Shown here: positions 12,286 through 20,249 of the stretch, in pieces
Position numbering within the stretch: the first letter of the stretch is position 1
Layout of the letters: each line of letters starts with the position of its first letter
Assembly: GCA_963787005.1 (NCBI GenBank)
Contig: CAWBBX010000126.1
Coordinates: 1-22,665, forward strand
Direction: 5' to 3'
DNA length: 22,665 bases
Source: FEN-1297 sp963787005
GTDB taxonomy: Bacteria; Bacteroidota; Ignavibacteria; Ignavibacteriales; Ignavibacteriaceae
Translations under genes and position numbers: made by a program
Notes under the pieces: model-generated
The model's database searches: none
Told to the model about the DNA's origin: nothing
The model's input: only the letters and a program-made list of their open reading frames with translations

Positions 12286-14496
12286 ATGACCGATAAAAGA
12301 AAGTCTAAGTTTAGGGATAGCCTTAGAGTAAAAATACTTATCGGATTGATCTCCGTAACGCTCATCGCGTTGATGTTTCCGAAGGGAGAATCGATCGAGT
12401 CGGAAGTATCCGTGGGTTCGGTATGGACGCACGACGACCTTATCGCCCCTTTCAGTTTCCCTATCATTAAAGATCCCGATGTTTATAAATCGGAGCTTAC
12501 CGCTGCGGCAAACAGCGTGTACCCGGTCTTTAATAGGGAGGACAATGAGCTTTCGAAATCGATCGATTCGCTCAGAGCATATAACTCGTTCATGCTTAGA
12601 ATAGTCGATAGTGTTCTCAGCAGCGACTCGCTGCAGGGACTCAACCCGACTTTTCTTAGTTCCAACTCCTTCAACACATTTAAGAACCTGCGAAAGCAGG
12701 AGAGGAATATGGTTCTGCCCAGGAGTCTGGGATTTAAAAAATTATTCTCCAGCGCGCAAGGCGCAATTACCGGTCTTTACAGGAGAGGCGTAATTAACAT
12801 GACCTCTTCGGAATTATCGCGCGACAGTATTGCCATCCGTGTCGGCAATGTAGATAAGATCGAAAGAATAAGCTACCTGTTCACGCCCGACGAAGCCAGG
12901 TCTTACGTTCAAGACCTGATAGGCGATATGTCTTACCCCGATGATGTAAAGCAGGCTTTATCCGAATACGCCGTTCATTTTATTTTCCCGAATATTGTAT
13001 ACAGCTCCAAGCTTACGAAGGAGGAAGTCGATCAAGCCAAAAGCAACGTTTCAAGATACAGCGGTATCGTTAACGAGAACGAAAGAATTATCGCAAAGCA
13101 CGATCGCGTTACAAAAGAGACAAAGCTTAAATTGGAATCTTATAAGAAGGCGAAGGGAGAGGAAGTCGGCGGCGGCGGCGTTTATCTTCAGTTTCTCGGC
13201 AAGTTTCTGCACATAGCTTTTCTTCTTACTTTGCTTACTATTTACTTATTCCTTTTCAGGAAGAAGATCTTCAACGATAATTATAAGATCATCCTACTTT
13301 CAATTAATTTTGTATTTATCGCTTTCATTACTTATTTGATTAACCAGATTACGGTGAACGCGCCTCTTCAGTTTATGATATTCGTGCCCGCCGCATCGAT
13401 GCTTTTGACCATAATATTCGACTCCAGGGTAGGCTTTTACTGCACCGTGATTATCGTGCTTATTGCCGGTGCTCTTAGAGGCAACGATTATACCTTCACC
13501 GCGATGAACCTTTTCGCGGGCGCGCTTTCGGTTTACACGGTGCGCGATATAAAGAACCGCTCGCAGATATTCCGTTCATTCCTCTTTATTTTACTCGGTT
13601 ATATCGTTGCAATTCTTGCCTTCGGTTTCGAGAGATTCGCCTCGTTCGAAAACATATTGATTGAATCCGCTTTTGCCGGATCGAACGCGCTTATTAGTCC
13701 TGTACTCACATACGGACTCCTGATATTCTTCGAAAGAATTTTTAAAATTACTACAGATCTTACTTTGCTTGAATTATCGAATTTCGACAGGCCGCTTCTC
13801 AAAGAGCTTGCTAGACGCGCGCCCGGCACGTTCAATCACTCGATGACGATGGGAACTTTGGCGGAGACTGCGGCGGAGAACATAAACGCGAACCCGCTGC
13901 TCGCGAGGGTCGGCGCTTATTACCACGACATAGGCAAGACCATTACTCCTCAGAACTTCGTGGAGAACCAGCTTAACAACCAGAACGTGCACGAAAACCT
14001 CACGCCGGAAGAAAGTGTAAGCCTTATAGTAAAGCACGTAAATGAGGGAATCGCTCTCGCCGAGGAGAACAAGCTGCCCCAGGAGATCATTGATTTTATT
14101 CCTATGCACCACGGTACTACAACGATAACATATTTCCTCGACAAAGCTAAAAAACTTTACGGCGAGGAAAAGGTAAACATAGAGGATTATAAATATCCCG
14201 GGCCTAGGCCTAACTCGAAGGAAACGGCTATCATTATGCTCGCGGACGGATGCGAATCGGCCGTGCGTTCTATAGAGGAAACCGATCCCGCGAAGGTAGA
14301 GAACGTTATCGACAAAATTGTGAAATCCAGAGTAGATGACGGACAGCTCGACGACTCGCCGATTACTTTAAGTGATATAACTAAGATTAAAGATTCTTTC
14401 ATTAGCATATTACTCGGACAGCATCACAGGCGCATTAGGTATCCGAAACAGGACGAGATGGAGAAAGGGATAGACGCGACCCCGGACGACGAATGA
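12286..14496 (+). CDS. pgpH: 7TM-HD phosphodiesterase, PgpH-like (cyclic di-AMP hydrolase family)
   Basis: A 736-residue membrane protein. One N-terminal helix (about 16-31) leads into a large extracytoplasmic domain (about 35-295). Seven membrane helices (about 300-490) come next, then a cytoplasmic HD domain. Metal-binding residues are visible as NH518 in FNHSMTMG, H547-D548 in YYHDIGK and H608-H609 in MHHGTT. Proteins with this order hydrolyse cyclic di-AMP to pApA in Firmicutes (PgpH); the Bacteroidota and Chlorobiota relatives are less studied, so the substrate is inferred. The start is right after a terminator, so the promoter must lie within or upstream of it. The last four bases overlap the start of the recombinase gene. 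Confidence 0.9.
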   Translation: MTDKRKSKFRDSLRVKILIGLISVTLIALMFPKGESIESEVSVGSVWTHDDLIAPFSFPIIKDPDVYKSELTAAANSVYPVFNREDNELSKSIDSLRAYNSFMLRIVDSVLSSDSLQGLNPTFLSSNSFNTFKNLRKQERNMVLPRSLGFKKLFSSAQGAITGLYRRGVINMTSSELSRDSIAIRVGNVDKIERISYLFTPDEARSYVQDLIGDMSYPDDVKQALSEYAVHFIFPNIVYSSKLTKEEVDQAKSNVSRYSGIVNENERIIAKHDRVTKETKLKLESYKKAKGEEVGGGGVYLQFLGKFLHIAFLLTLLTIYLFLFRKKIFNDNYKIILLSINFVFIAFITYLINQITVNAPLQFMIFVPAASMLLTIIFDSRVGFYCTVIIVLIAGALRGNDYTFTAMNLFAGALSVYTVRDIKNRSQIFRSFLFILLGYIVAILAFGFERFASFENILIESAFAGSNALISPVLTYGLLIFFERIFKITTDLTLLELSNFDRPLLKELARRAPGTFNHSMTMGTLAETAAENINANPLLARVGAYYHDIGKTITPQNFVENQLNNQNVHENLTPEESVSLIVKHVNEGIALAEENKLPQEIIDFIPMHHGTTTITYFLDKAKKLYGEEKVNIEDYKYPGPRPNSKETAIIMLADGCESAVRSIEETDPAKVENVIDKIVKSRVDDGQLDDSPITLSDITKIKDSFISILLGQHHRRIRYPKQDEMEKGIDATPDDE

Positions 14497-14975
14497 ATCA
14501 ATTTTTAAAAGAGTACCTGGCCGTACTTCGGCTGGAGAAGAACTTATCGGAGAATACCGTTGCCTCTTATAGAAACGACCTTAATTCACTTTTCGGCTTT
14601 TTAAGCGACCGCGGCGTGGAGGATCCCTCCGAGATCAAGAACGAACATTTAACAAAGTTTTTTAAATCCCTGGCCGATACCGGACTCTCGAGCAGCTCGG
14701 CCGCGAGATATCTTTCCTCGGTCAAGGGTTTCTTCAAGTATCTTTATTTGAATAAATACATAACCGAGAATCCGGTGGATAAAATTTCAGCTCCCAAGCT
14801 TTCCAAGAACCTGCCGGACGTATTGTCGGTTAATGATGTTGATGCTATACTTTCGAAACCCGATACAGAAGATAAGCTCGGACTGCGTGACAAGTCGATT
14901 CTCGAAACTCTTTACGCCTGCGGACTTCGCGTATCGGAGCTTATAAACCTTAAACTCTCAAACATCTTCTTTTAA
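14493..14975 (+). CDS. xerD: XerC/XerD tyrosine recombinase, N-terminal part (frameshifted gene)
   Basis: The first 160 codons of a Xer-type site-specific recombinase. The SAM-like core-binding domain (residues 1-85: LAVLRLEKNLSENTVASYRN, then SSSSAARYLSSVKGFFKYL) is followed by the start of the catalytic domain with the first active Arg, in ACGLRVSEL (about residue 146). The reading frame stops at TAA 14973-14975 because the T-run at 14970-14973 has one base too many; the homologous reading is NIFFKEEI. The gene overlaps pgpH by four bases. Xer proteins resolve chromosome dimers at dif with FtsK; which of XerC or XerD this is cannot be told here. Confidence 0.88.
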   Translation: MNQFLKEYLAVLRLEKNLSENTVASYRNDLNSLFGFLSDRGVEDPSEIKNEHLTKFFKSLADTGLSSSSAARYLSSVKGFFKYLYLNKYITENPVDKISAPKLSKNLPDVLSVNDVDAILSKPDTEDKLGLRDKSILETLYACGLRVSELINLKLSNIFF

Positions 14976-15384
14976 AGAAGAGATAGTAAGAGTACTAGGA
15001 AAAGGTTCGAAGGAAAGGCTGGTACCGATAGGAAGAAGCGCGGTAAAATGGATAAACGAATATATGACAAGAAGCCGGCCGCTCCTGGAGAATAAGGCGA
15101 AGAGCGGCAGCTTTATTTTTCTTAACAGCAGGGGAACAAAGCTGTCGCGTATGGGAATCTGGAAAATAGTAGACAGGTACGTAAAAGAAGCGGGTATAAA
15201 GAAGGAAGTTCATCCGCATACGTTCAGGCATTCATTCGCCACTCATCTGCTGGAGGGCGGCGCCGACCTTAGAGCGGTTCAGGAAATGCTTGGACACTCG
15301 GATATTTCGACGACCCAAATCTACACTCATATCGATAGAGAATTTATTAAACAAGTTCACAGAGATTTTCACCCGAGAGGATAA
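14974..15384 (+). CDS. xerD: XerC/XerD tyrosine recombinase, C-terminal catalytic part (frameshifted gene)
   Basis: This frame carries on from the preceding fragment as KEEIVRVLGKGSKERLVPIG and contains the remaining catalytic set: Lys in GKGSKERL, HTFRH (His and second Arg), LGHSD (third His) and the nucleophile Tyr in TQIYTH. The joined protein would be about 297 residues, normal for Xer recombinases. There is no ribosome site or start at the boundary; the nearest ATG at 15064 would lose the Lys motif. It is therefore the second half of one gene. Its stop overlaps the next start (TAATG). Confidence 0.87.
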   Translation, partial: KEEIVRVLGKGSKERLVPIGRSAVKWINEYMTRSRPLLENKAKSGSFIFLNSRGTKLSRMGIWKIVDRYVKEAGIKKEVHPHTFRHSFATHLLEGGADLRAVQEMLGHSDISTTQIYTHIDREFIKQVHRDFHPRG

Positions 15385-16049
15385 TGGATTTTTCAAATAT
15401 TCACATAAGCGAGAAACTGATTTCATTTATTACTTTTTTACCCATGTTCTTCGTGTCGCTGGGGATTCACGAGTTCGCGCACGCATTCTCCGCATCGAAG
15501 CTGGGAGACGACACCGCGAAGAACCAGGGCAGACTAACGCTTAATCCTTTTAAGCATGCCGATCTCGTCGGTACTTATATTATGCCGCTCGCGTCGTTTG
15601 CTTCGGGTTTTGCTCTTATCGGATGGGCAAAGCCTGTGCCGGTAAACAGGGCGAACTTTAAGAATCATCTTAGAGATGACGCAATAGTTTCGTTTGCCGG
15701 ACCGTTATCGAATTTTATTCTTTCAATTATATTCTTTGCCTTATTTGTAGCTTTCGCGGGAACGGATATCCAGTATAAGCAATATGTGATAAATTTTTTC
15801 TGGTACGGAGTTTTCTTCAATATTTTTCTATGCCTATTCAATCTGCTGCCCATACCTCCGCTCGACGGTTCTCATATACTTTTTGATTTGTTCCCGGGTA
15901 AGATAACCGCGAAGATTTTAAACTTAGGGCTTTACGGGTCTATACTCCTTCTCCTCTTCATTTATAGTCCTTTATGGGCATATTTTATGAAATTTATTAA
16001 CTTAATACTAAGTTTGTTTATAAAAATAGCGGGTAATTTAAATGCTTAA
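15384..16049 (+). CDS. Site-2-type (M50) membrane zinc metalloprotease
   Basis: A 221-residue polytopic membrane protein. The zinc site is HEFAH at residues 29-33 (HExxH) in the first half, and the third ligand Asp161 is in NLLPIPPLDG, the NPxPxLDG-like motif of the family. It lacks PDZ domains, as in the short M50 group that includes the sporulation protease SpoIVFB-like and YwhC-like members. About six hydrophobic segments are visible. Its target is unknown. It begins inside the xerD stop codon and overlaps the next gene by 8 bases, so it is likely translated as part of one operon. Confidence 0.87.
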   Translation: MDFSNIHISEKLISFITFLPMFFVSLGIHEFAHAFSASKLGDDTAKNQGRLTLNPFKHADLVGTYIMPLASFASGFALIGWAKPVPVNRANFKNHLRDDAIVSFAGPLSNFILSIIFFALFVAFAGTDIQYKQYVINFFWYGVFFNIFLCLFNLLPIPPLDGSHILFDLFPGKITAKILNLGLYGSILLLLFIYSPLWAYFMKFINLILSLFIKIAGNLNA

Positions 16050-17076
16050 ATACGCTCCGTATCTTTTAGGACTTTTACTTCTTATCGGCAGCGGATGCTC
16101 TGATAAAGGAAGTAAATCCGAGAAGCCGGATGATACCTTAAACGTTGTTATCCAAAAACCGTCTGATTTTTATTTTGTGGGGATGATAGATTATTACCCC
16201 GGTCTGTATAAGTACAATTTTAAGACAAAGGAAGCCGAAAAATTCTGGTCGGTTAAAGGAGAAAAGATAGTTGATCTGTCGTTCTCAGATAACAGGAAAA
16301 CGGCATTCTTCATTACGGCCAAAATGTTCGGCAAGCGGGGAGTTTTTCCATTTATAACGAGAGTGAAGCTTTACAGGCTCGGCGTGGATTCATCGAAAGT
16401 GAATTTCATAAGGACCATAGGCAGCGGGATGCAGGTATTCACGGAGTGGGAAGCCGACAACAGTTTTAAGATAATTTTAAATTCGTTCGATAAGATCGTG
16501 GCCAATTACGTAGATCAGCATACGTTTATCTACAGCCAGTTCGGCAGGGAACTTGTAAACGAATCCAAGACATATGATATAACAAAAGAGGGGTATCCCA
16601 GGCCTCCGGCGCCGAAGACTGTCTTTCAATCTAATGATGGTGATAAGGTAGAAGCAGCCGCAGATTCTGGTATGTATTCCGTTTTTCTAATAGATTCGAA
16701 AAGCGGGAATAAAACCGTACTTACAAAATCACCGCAAAATCTTAAGGAAGCGGAGTGGGGAGTAGGCGGAGAATGCATAATATTTTCTACGCTCGACATT
16801 TCGCCGCGCAACGAGACTATCTATAATAAGGAACCGAATACTTCACGGATATTTCTCTACTCGCTCGCGACTAAGAAAATTATTAAGAAGTGGGGAGGCG
16901 GCGGCGTAAAAAATTTCTTTATAGACGGGGATTACGTTATATTCGACGACGGTTTCGGACCATCGTCGGTTCTGAAAATATTTAATTATAAAACCATGGA
17001 ATTATTCGACACGATCAAGATAGAGGGCGGCTGCGGCGTATCGAATATTCCTAAAATACCGGATTTCAGCGCTTAG
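16042..17076 (+). CDS. Lipoprotein of unknown function
   Basis: A 344-residue exported lipoprotein. The signal sequence MLKYAPYLLGLLLLIGSGC has a lipobox with Cys19, so it should be anchored in a membrane by lipid. The mature region has repeated short beta-rich units with aromatic and glycine residues (LYKYNFKTKEAEKFWS, IFLYSLATKKIIKKWGG, SVLKIFNYKTMELFDT), suggesting a beta-propeller like those of TolB-type proteins. The propeller idea rests on this pattern only. No enzyme motif is seen. It overlaps the protease gene by 8 nt and its stop overlaps the ABC exporter start, so it is a true operon member. Confidence 0.75.
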   Translation: MLKYAPYLLGLLLLIGSGCSDKGSKSEKPDDTLNVVIQKPSDFYFVGMIDYYPGLYKYNFKTKEAEKFWSVKGEKIVDLSFSDNRKTAFFITAKMFGKRGVFPFITRVKLYRLGVDSSKVNFIRTIGSGMQVFTEWEADNSFKIILNSFDKIVANYVDQHTFIYSQFGRELVNESKTYDITKEGYPRPPAPKTVFQSNDGDKVEAAADSGMYSVFLIDSKSGNKTVLTKSPQNLKEAEWGVGGECIIFSTLDISPRNETIYNKEPNTSRIFLYSLATKKIIKKWGGGGVKNFFIDGDYVIFDDGFGPSSVLKIFNYKTMELFDTIKIEGGCGVSNIPKIPDFSA

Positions 17077-18932
17077 TGAAGACTTATTTAAGAATATTGA
17101 AATTTGTGCGTCCGTACTGGAAGCACCTTAGCATTTCCGTAATTTGTACTATTCTGTTCGCGGTACTTAACGGTACGTCGGTTTACCTGACCATTCCTCT
17201 CCTCGATACGCTGTTCCAGGAAAGCGGAGCGCATACCCAGGTTCAGCAGCAGTCGTCAGTGCAGAAAGCTTCTAGTATACTGCCGGGTTGGGTTCAGCAT
17301 ATAGAGAAAGAAGTATCCGATTCGTTCAATCGTTTCGTGTTCAGCGGTGATAAAACCGAAGCGCTTTTTAGAATATGTATAATTGTTCTTTTTACTTTTC
17401 TTTTGAAAAACGTATTCGGCTACCTGCAGGCTTATTTTTTATCGTACGTGGAACAGGGGACGATGAAGGATCTGAGGGACAGGGCATACACGCATCTTCA
17501 CCAGCTTCCGATGAGCTACTTCAAGCAGGAGCGAGTCGGCAATCTTATATCCAGAATTACAAACGACGTTAACGTGGTACAGAACAGCATCTCCGCGGCG
17601 TTCCTTAACTTAATAAGGGAACCGCTCACCATAATCGTTTTTATCGGCATTGCGCTCAGTATAAGCTGGCGGCTAACTTTGCTCGCGTTTATTATTCTTC
17701 CTTTCTCTATGCTCATTATTGCCTGGGTTGGAATTAAACTGAGGAAGCACAGCTCGGTTGTACAGGCGAAGATGGCAGATATAACCAGTATCCTCCAGGA
17801 AACCATATCCGGAGTAAAGATAGTTAAAGCTTTCGGAATGGAGGAATATGAGAATAAAAAATTTATGGCGGAAACCAGAAACTTTTTTAGGATGATGCTC
17901 AGGATTGTAAGGATAAGGAACGCGTCATCTCCTATAACGGAATTCTTAAGTGTTATCGTAGGAGTCGTAATTATCTATTACGGCGGTGTTCTCGTTCTGC
18001 AGCATCAGACACTGAAAGCAAGCGAGTTCCTCGGATTTTTATTCGCGATCTTTCAGCTCATGCCTCCCATTAAAGAGTTAAGTACGGTCAACAACAGGAT
18101 ACAGGAATCGAGTGCGGCGGGAGACAGAATTTTCGAGATCATCGATACAAAGCCTGGAATCGTAGATGTGCCCGGCGCAAAAGATATAAAGAAATTTAAG
18201 GATTCAATAGTATTCGATAATATCAGCTTCAGCTACGACGATTCTCCCGAGATAATTTTAAATAAACTGAATTTTACGGTTAAATGCGGGGAGATAATTG
18301 CGCTCGTGGGTCCGAGCGGCGGAGGAAAGTCGACCCTGGTGGATCTGATTCCGCGGTTTTACGATCCGACATCGGGTAGAATTACTATTGACGGTACGGA
18401 CATAAAAGAAGTGTCTTTAAGCAGTCTTCGCTCTTTAATGGGAATTGTAACGCAGGAGACGTACCTTTTTAACGAATCGATAAAGAATAACATTGCATAC
18501 GGACTGGGCGATTACCCTGAAGAGAAGATAATCGCCGCGGCAAAAGCCGCCAACGCGCACAATTTCATAACAGAGATGCCTAACGGTTATAATACGGTTA
18601 TCGGCGAGAGAGGCTTGAAGATATCGGGCGGACAGAGGCAGCGCTTATCAATAGCCAGAGCCATCCTGAAAAATCCGGAGATAATGATTTTCGACGAGGC
18701 AACTTCCGCACTGGATAACGAGTCGGAGCTTCTTGTACAGGAAGCAATAGAAAGAATGATGGTAAACCGGACGACGGTTGTCATAGCGCATCGTCTCAGT
18801 ACTATTCGAAACGCGACGAGAATTCTCGTACTCGACAGCGGCAATATTATTCAGATGGGCAGGCACGATGATCTTATAAAGGATGATAACGGACTTTACA
18901 GAAAATTTTATGAAATGCAGTTCAGGGATTAA
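17076..18932 (+). CDS. MsbA-like ABC exporter (fused membrane and ATPase domains)
   Basis: A 618-residue half-transporter with an N-terminal six-helix membrane domain (about 15-335) and a C-terminal ATPase domain. Walker A is GPSGGGKST at 412-420, the Q-loop is QETYLF, the signature ISGGQRQ starts at 516, Walker B IMIFDEATSALD has Asp540-Glu541, and the H-loop His is 572. It works as a homodimer exporting a lipid or drug; next to an O-antigen-ligase-like gene, lipid A or lipid-linked glycan flipping (MsbA type) is a fair inference. GTG is the start, overlapping the lipoprotein stop (TAGTG). Between helix one and two sits a long Gln/Ser-rich loop (HTQVQQQSSVQ). Confidence 0.92.
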   Translation: MKTYLRILKFVRPYWKHLSISVICTILFAVLNGTSVYLTIPLLDTLFQESGAHTQVQQQSSVQKASSILPGWVQHIEKEVSDSFNRFVFSGDKTEALFRICIIVLFTFLLKNVFGYLQAYFLSYVEQGTMKDLRDRAYTHLHQLPMSYFKQERVGNLISRITNDVNVVQNSISAAFLNLIREPLTIIVFIGIALSISWRLTLLAFIILPFSMLIIAWVGIKLRKHSSVVQAKMADITSILQETISGVKIVKAFGMEEYENKKFMAETRNFFRMMLRIVRIRNASSPITEFLSVIVGVVIIYYGGVLVLQHQTLKASEFLGFLFAIFQLMPPIKELSTVNNRIQESSAAGDRIFEIIDTKPGIVDVPGAKDIKKFKDSIVFDNISFSYDDSPEIILNKLNFTVKCGEIIALVGPSGGGKSTLVDLIPRFYDPTSGRITIDGTDIKEVSLSSLRSLMGIVTQETYLFNESIKNNIAYGLGDYPEEKIIAAAKAANAHNFITEMPNGYNTVIGERGLKISGGQRQRLSIARAILKNPEIMIFDEATSALDNESELLVQEAIERMMVNRTTVVIAHRLSTIRNATRILVLDSGNIIQMGRHDDLIKDDNGLYRKFYEMQFRD

Positions 18933-18959
18933 TTCAAAATTATTAAATATTCATGCCGG

Positions 18960-20144
18960 ATGATTACAACAAGATTTAACGAAAAGCTGGTCTTTTATCT
19001 ATTTGCGGCTTCGGTTGCGAGCATGATGCTCTCGATTTTTCTGCTGCAGCTTTTCGCGGGGCTCCTTTCCTTTCTCTGGCTTTTCGAGAAGCTCGAGAAT
19101 AAAAGAAAAGCAGTAGATCTTTTTACCGCTCTTATATTAATATTCGGCGGTATAAGAATACTATCGATAATATTCTCACAGTATCCTTCGGTAAGCTCTC
19201 AATCATACTATAAGGATGCGCTTTTTTACTTCAGCTTTTTTTCGATGAGCTATTATCTGAAAGTTTTCGATAAGAAAAGATTAATGCAAATAATTTACGT
19301 GTTCGTAATCTCCGCGTCAATAGTCTCTCTTATCGGTATAATTATGTTTAATCTGAATATTGTTGACAGGGCACAGTCATTCTCATCCGGCTACGCAACC
19401 TTCTCGTCTTTCCTGCTTGCCGCCCTGGGAATGATGATTACGGTTATTTACGCCGACGAGAAAAAATACGCATGGGTGCTTGTTCCTTTAGGTGCGGGAA
19501 TAATGCTTACCGGAATAGTAACTTCACTGGGGCGCTTCAACGCTTTTGTTGCGCTGCTTCTTTTTGTCGGCGGAATATTATTGGGCAAGATAAAAGTTAA
19601 GCACGCGGCAATTATAATTTTTGTAACCTTTTTTCTGGCGCTAATCTCGTTCTTCAACAATTCATCCGGAGTATCACAGAGAGTGGAGCACCCGGGACAG
19701 TTATCGGATAGAAATATTTTATACGAAGGAGCAGCGAAGATTTGGTCGGAACACCCGGTTCTGGGTTTCGGGCCGCGCACCTTTCACAATATCTTTCCTT
19801 ACTTCGACAGGCTCGCTGATAAAGGCATAGGAAGCTGGCACAACGATTTTGTTCAGGTTTATTTTGAGAGCGGGTTTGCGGGACTTATTGTATTCATAGC
19901 AATTATAATAACCGTATTGTTAAAAGGAATAAGGTTTGTAAGAAGGAAAGAATTAGATTTTATTTCGAAGAATTTAGTAACCGGTATTCTTCTCGGATTC
20001 TCGGCGCTTGTGCTATCCGCGTTCCTGGCGGGATTCATAGATTCGCCGGTACTTTCAATAGTATTCGTTTTCCTGATCTCACTTCTTTCGGGAGAAATTT
20101 ATCATACTTCCGCAGGAAAAAACCCGGAAGCGGAATCAGCTTAA
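18960..20144 (+). CDS. O-antigen ligase/polymerase-like membrane protein (Wzy_C family)
   Basis: A 394-residue protein with about eleven hydrophobic segments. The large periplasmic loop near residues 235-300 holds GFGPRTFHNIFPYFDRL and GSWHNDFVQVYFESGFAG, the conserved region of WaaL/Wzy_C proteins that join or polymerise sugar units on a lipid carrier. Ligase and polymerase members cannot be told apart without more context. It follows the ABC exporter by 27 nt and is probably in the same transcript. It belongs with envelope polysaccharide assembly. Confidence 0.8.
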   Translation: MITTRFNEKLVFYLFAASVASMMLSIFLLQLFAGLLSFLWLFEKLENKRKAVDLFTALILIFGGIRILSIIFSQYPSVSSQSYYKDALFYFSFFSMSYYLKVFDKKRLMQIIYVFVISASIVSLIGIIMFNLNIVDRAQSFSSGYATFSSFLLAALGMMITVIYADEKKYAWVLVPLGAGIMLTGIVTSLGRFNAFVALLLFVGGILLGKIKVKHAAIIIFVTFFLALISFFNNSSGVSQRVEHPGQLSDRNILYEGAAKIWSEHPVLGFGPRTFHNIFPYFDRLADKGIGSWHNDFVQVYFESGFAGLIVFIAIIITVLLKGIRFVRRKELDFISKNLVTGILLGFSALVLSAFLAGFIDSPVLSIVFVFLISLLSGEIYHTSAGKNPEAESA

Positions 20145-20249
20145 GAGATCAAAATTATTTTGCCGGGCCCGGGATTGTGTTTTCACTGTTCAATTATTAA
20201 TTTTTTTATACGGCACTTAAACAATTGCTCAATCGACGGAGTATTTAGA

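Noticed and set aside
20163..20172. CCGGGCCCGG palindrome as a terminator after the O-antigen-ligase-like gene
   Set aside because: A stem with almost no loop and no T-run behind it; probably fortuitous.
20160..20249. TTG start giving a 30-residue N-terminal extension to the GlmU-like protein
   Set aside because: The extension has no family similarity, and ATG at 20250 has a fitting ribosome site (ACGGAG).
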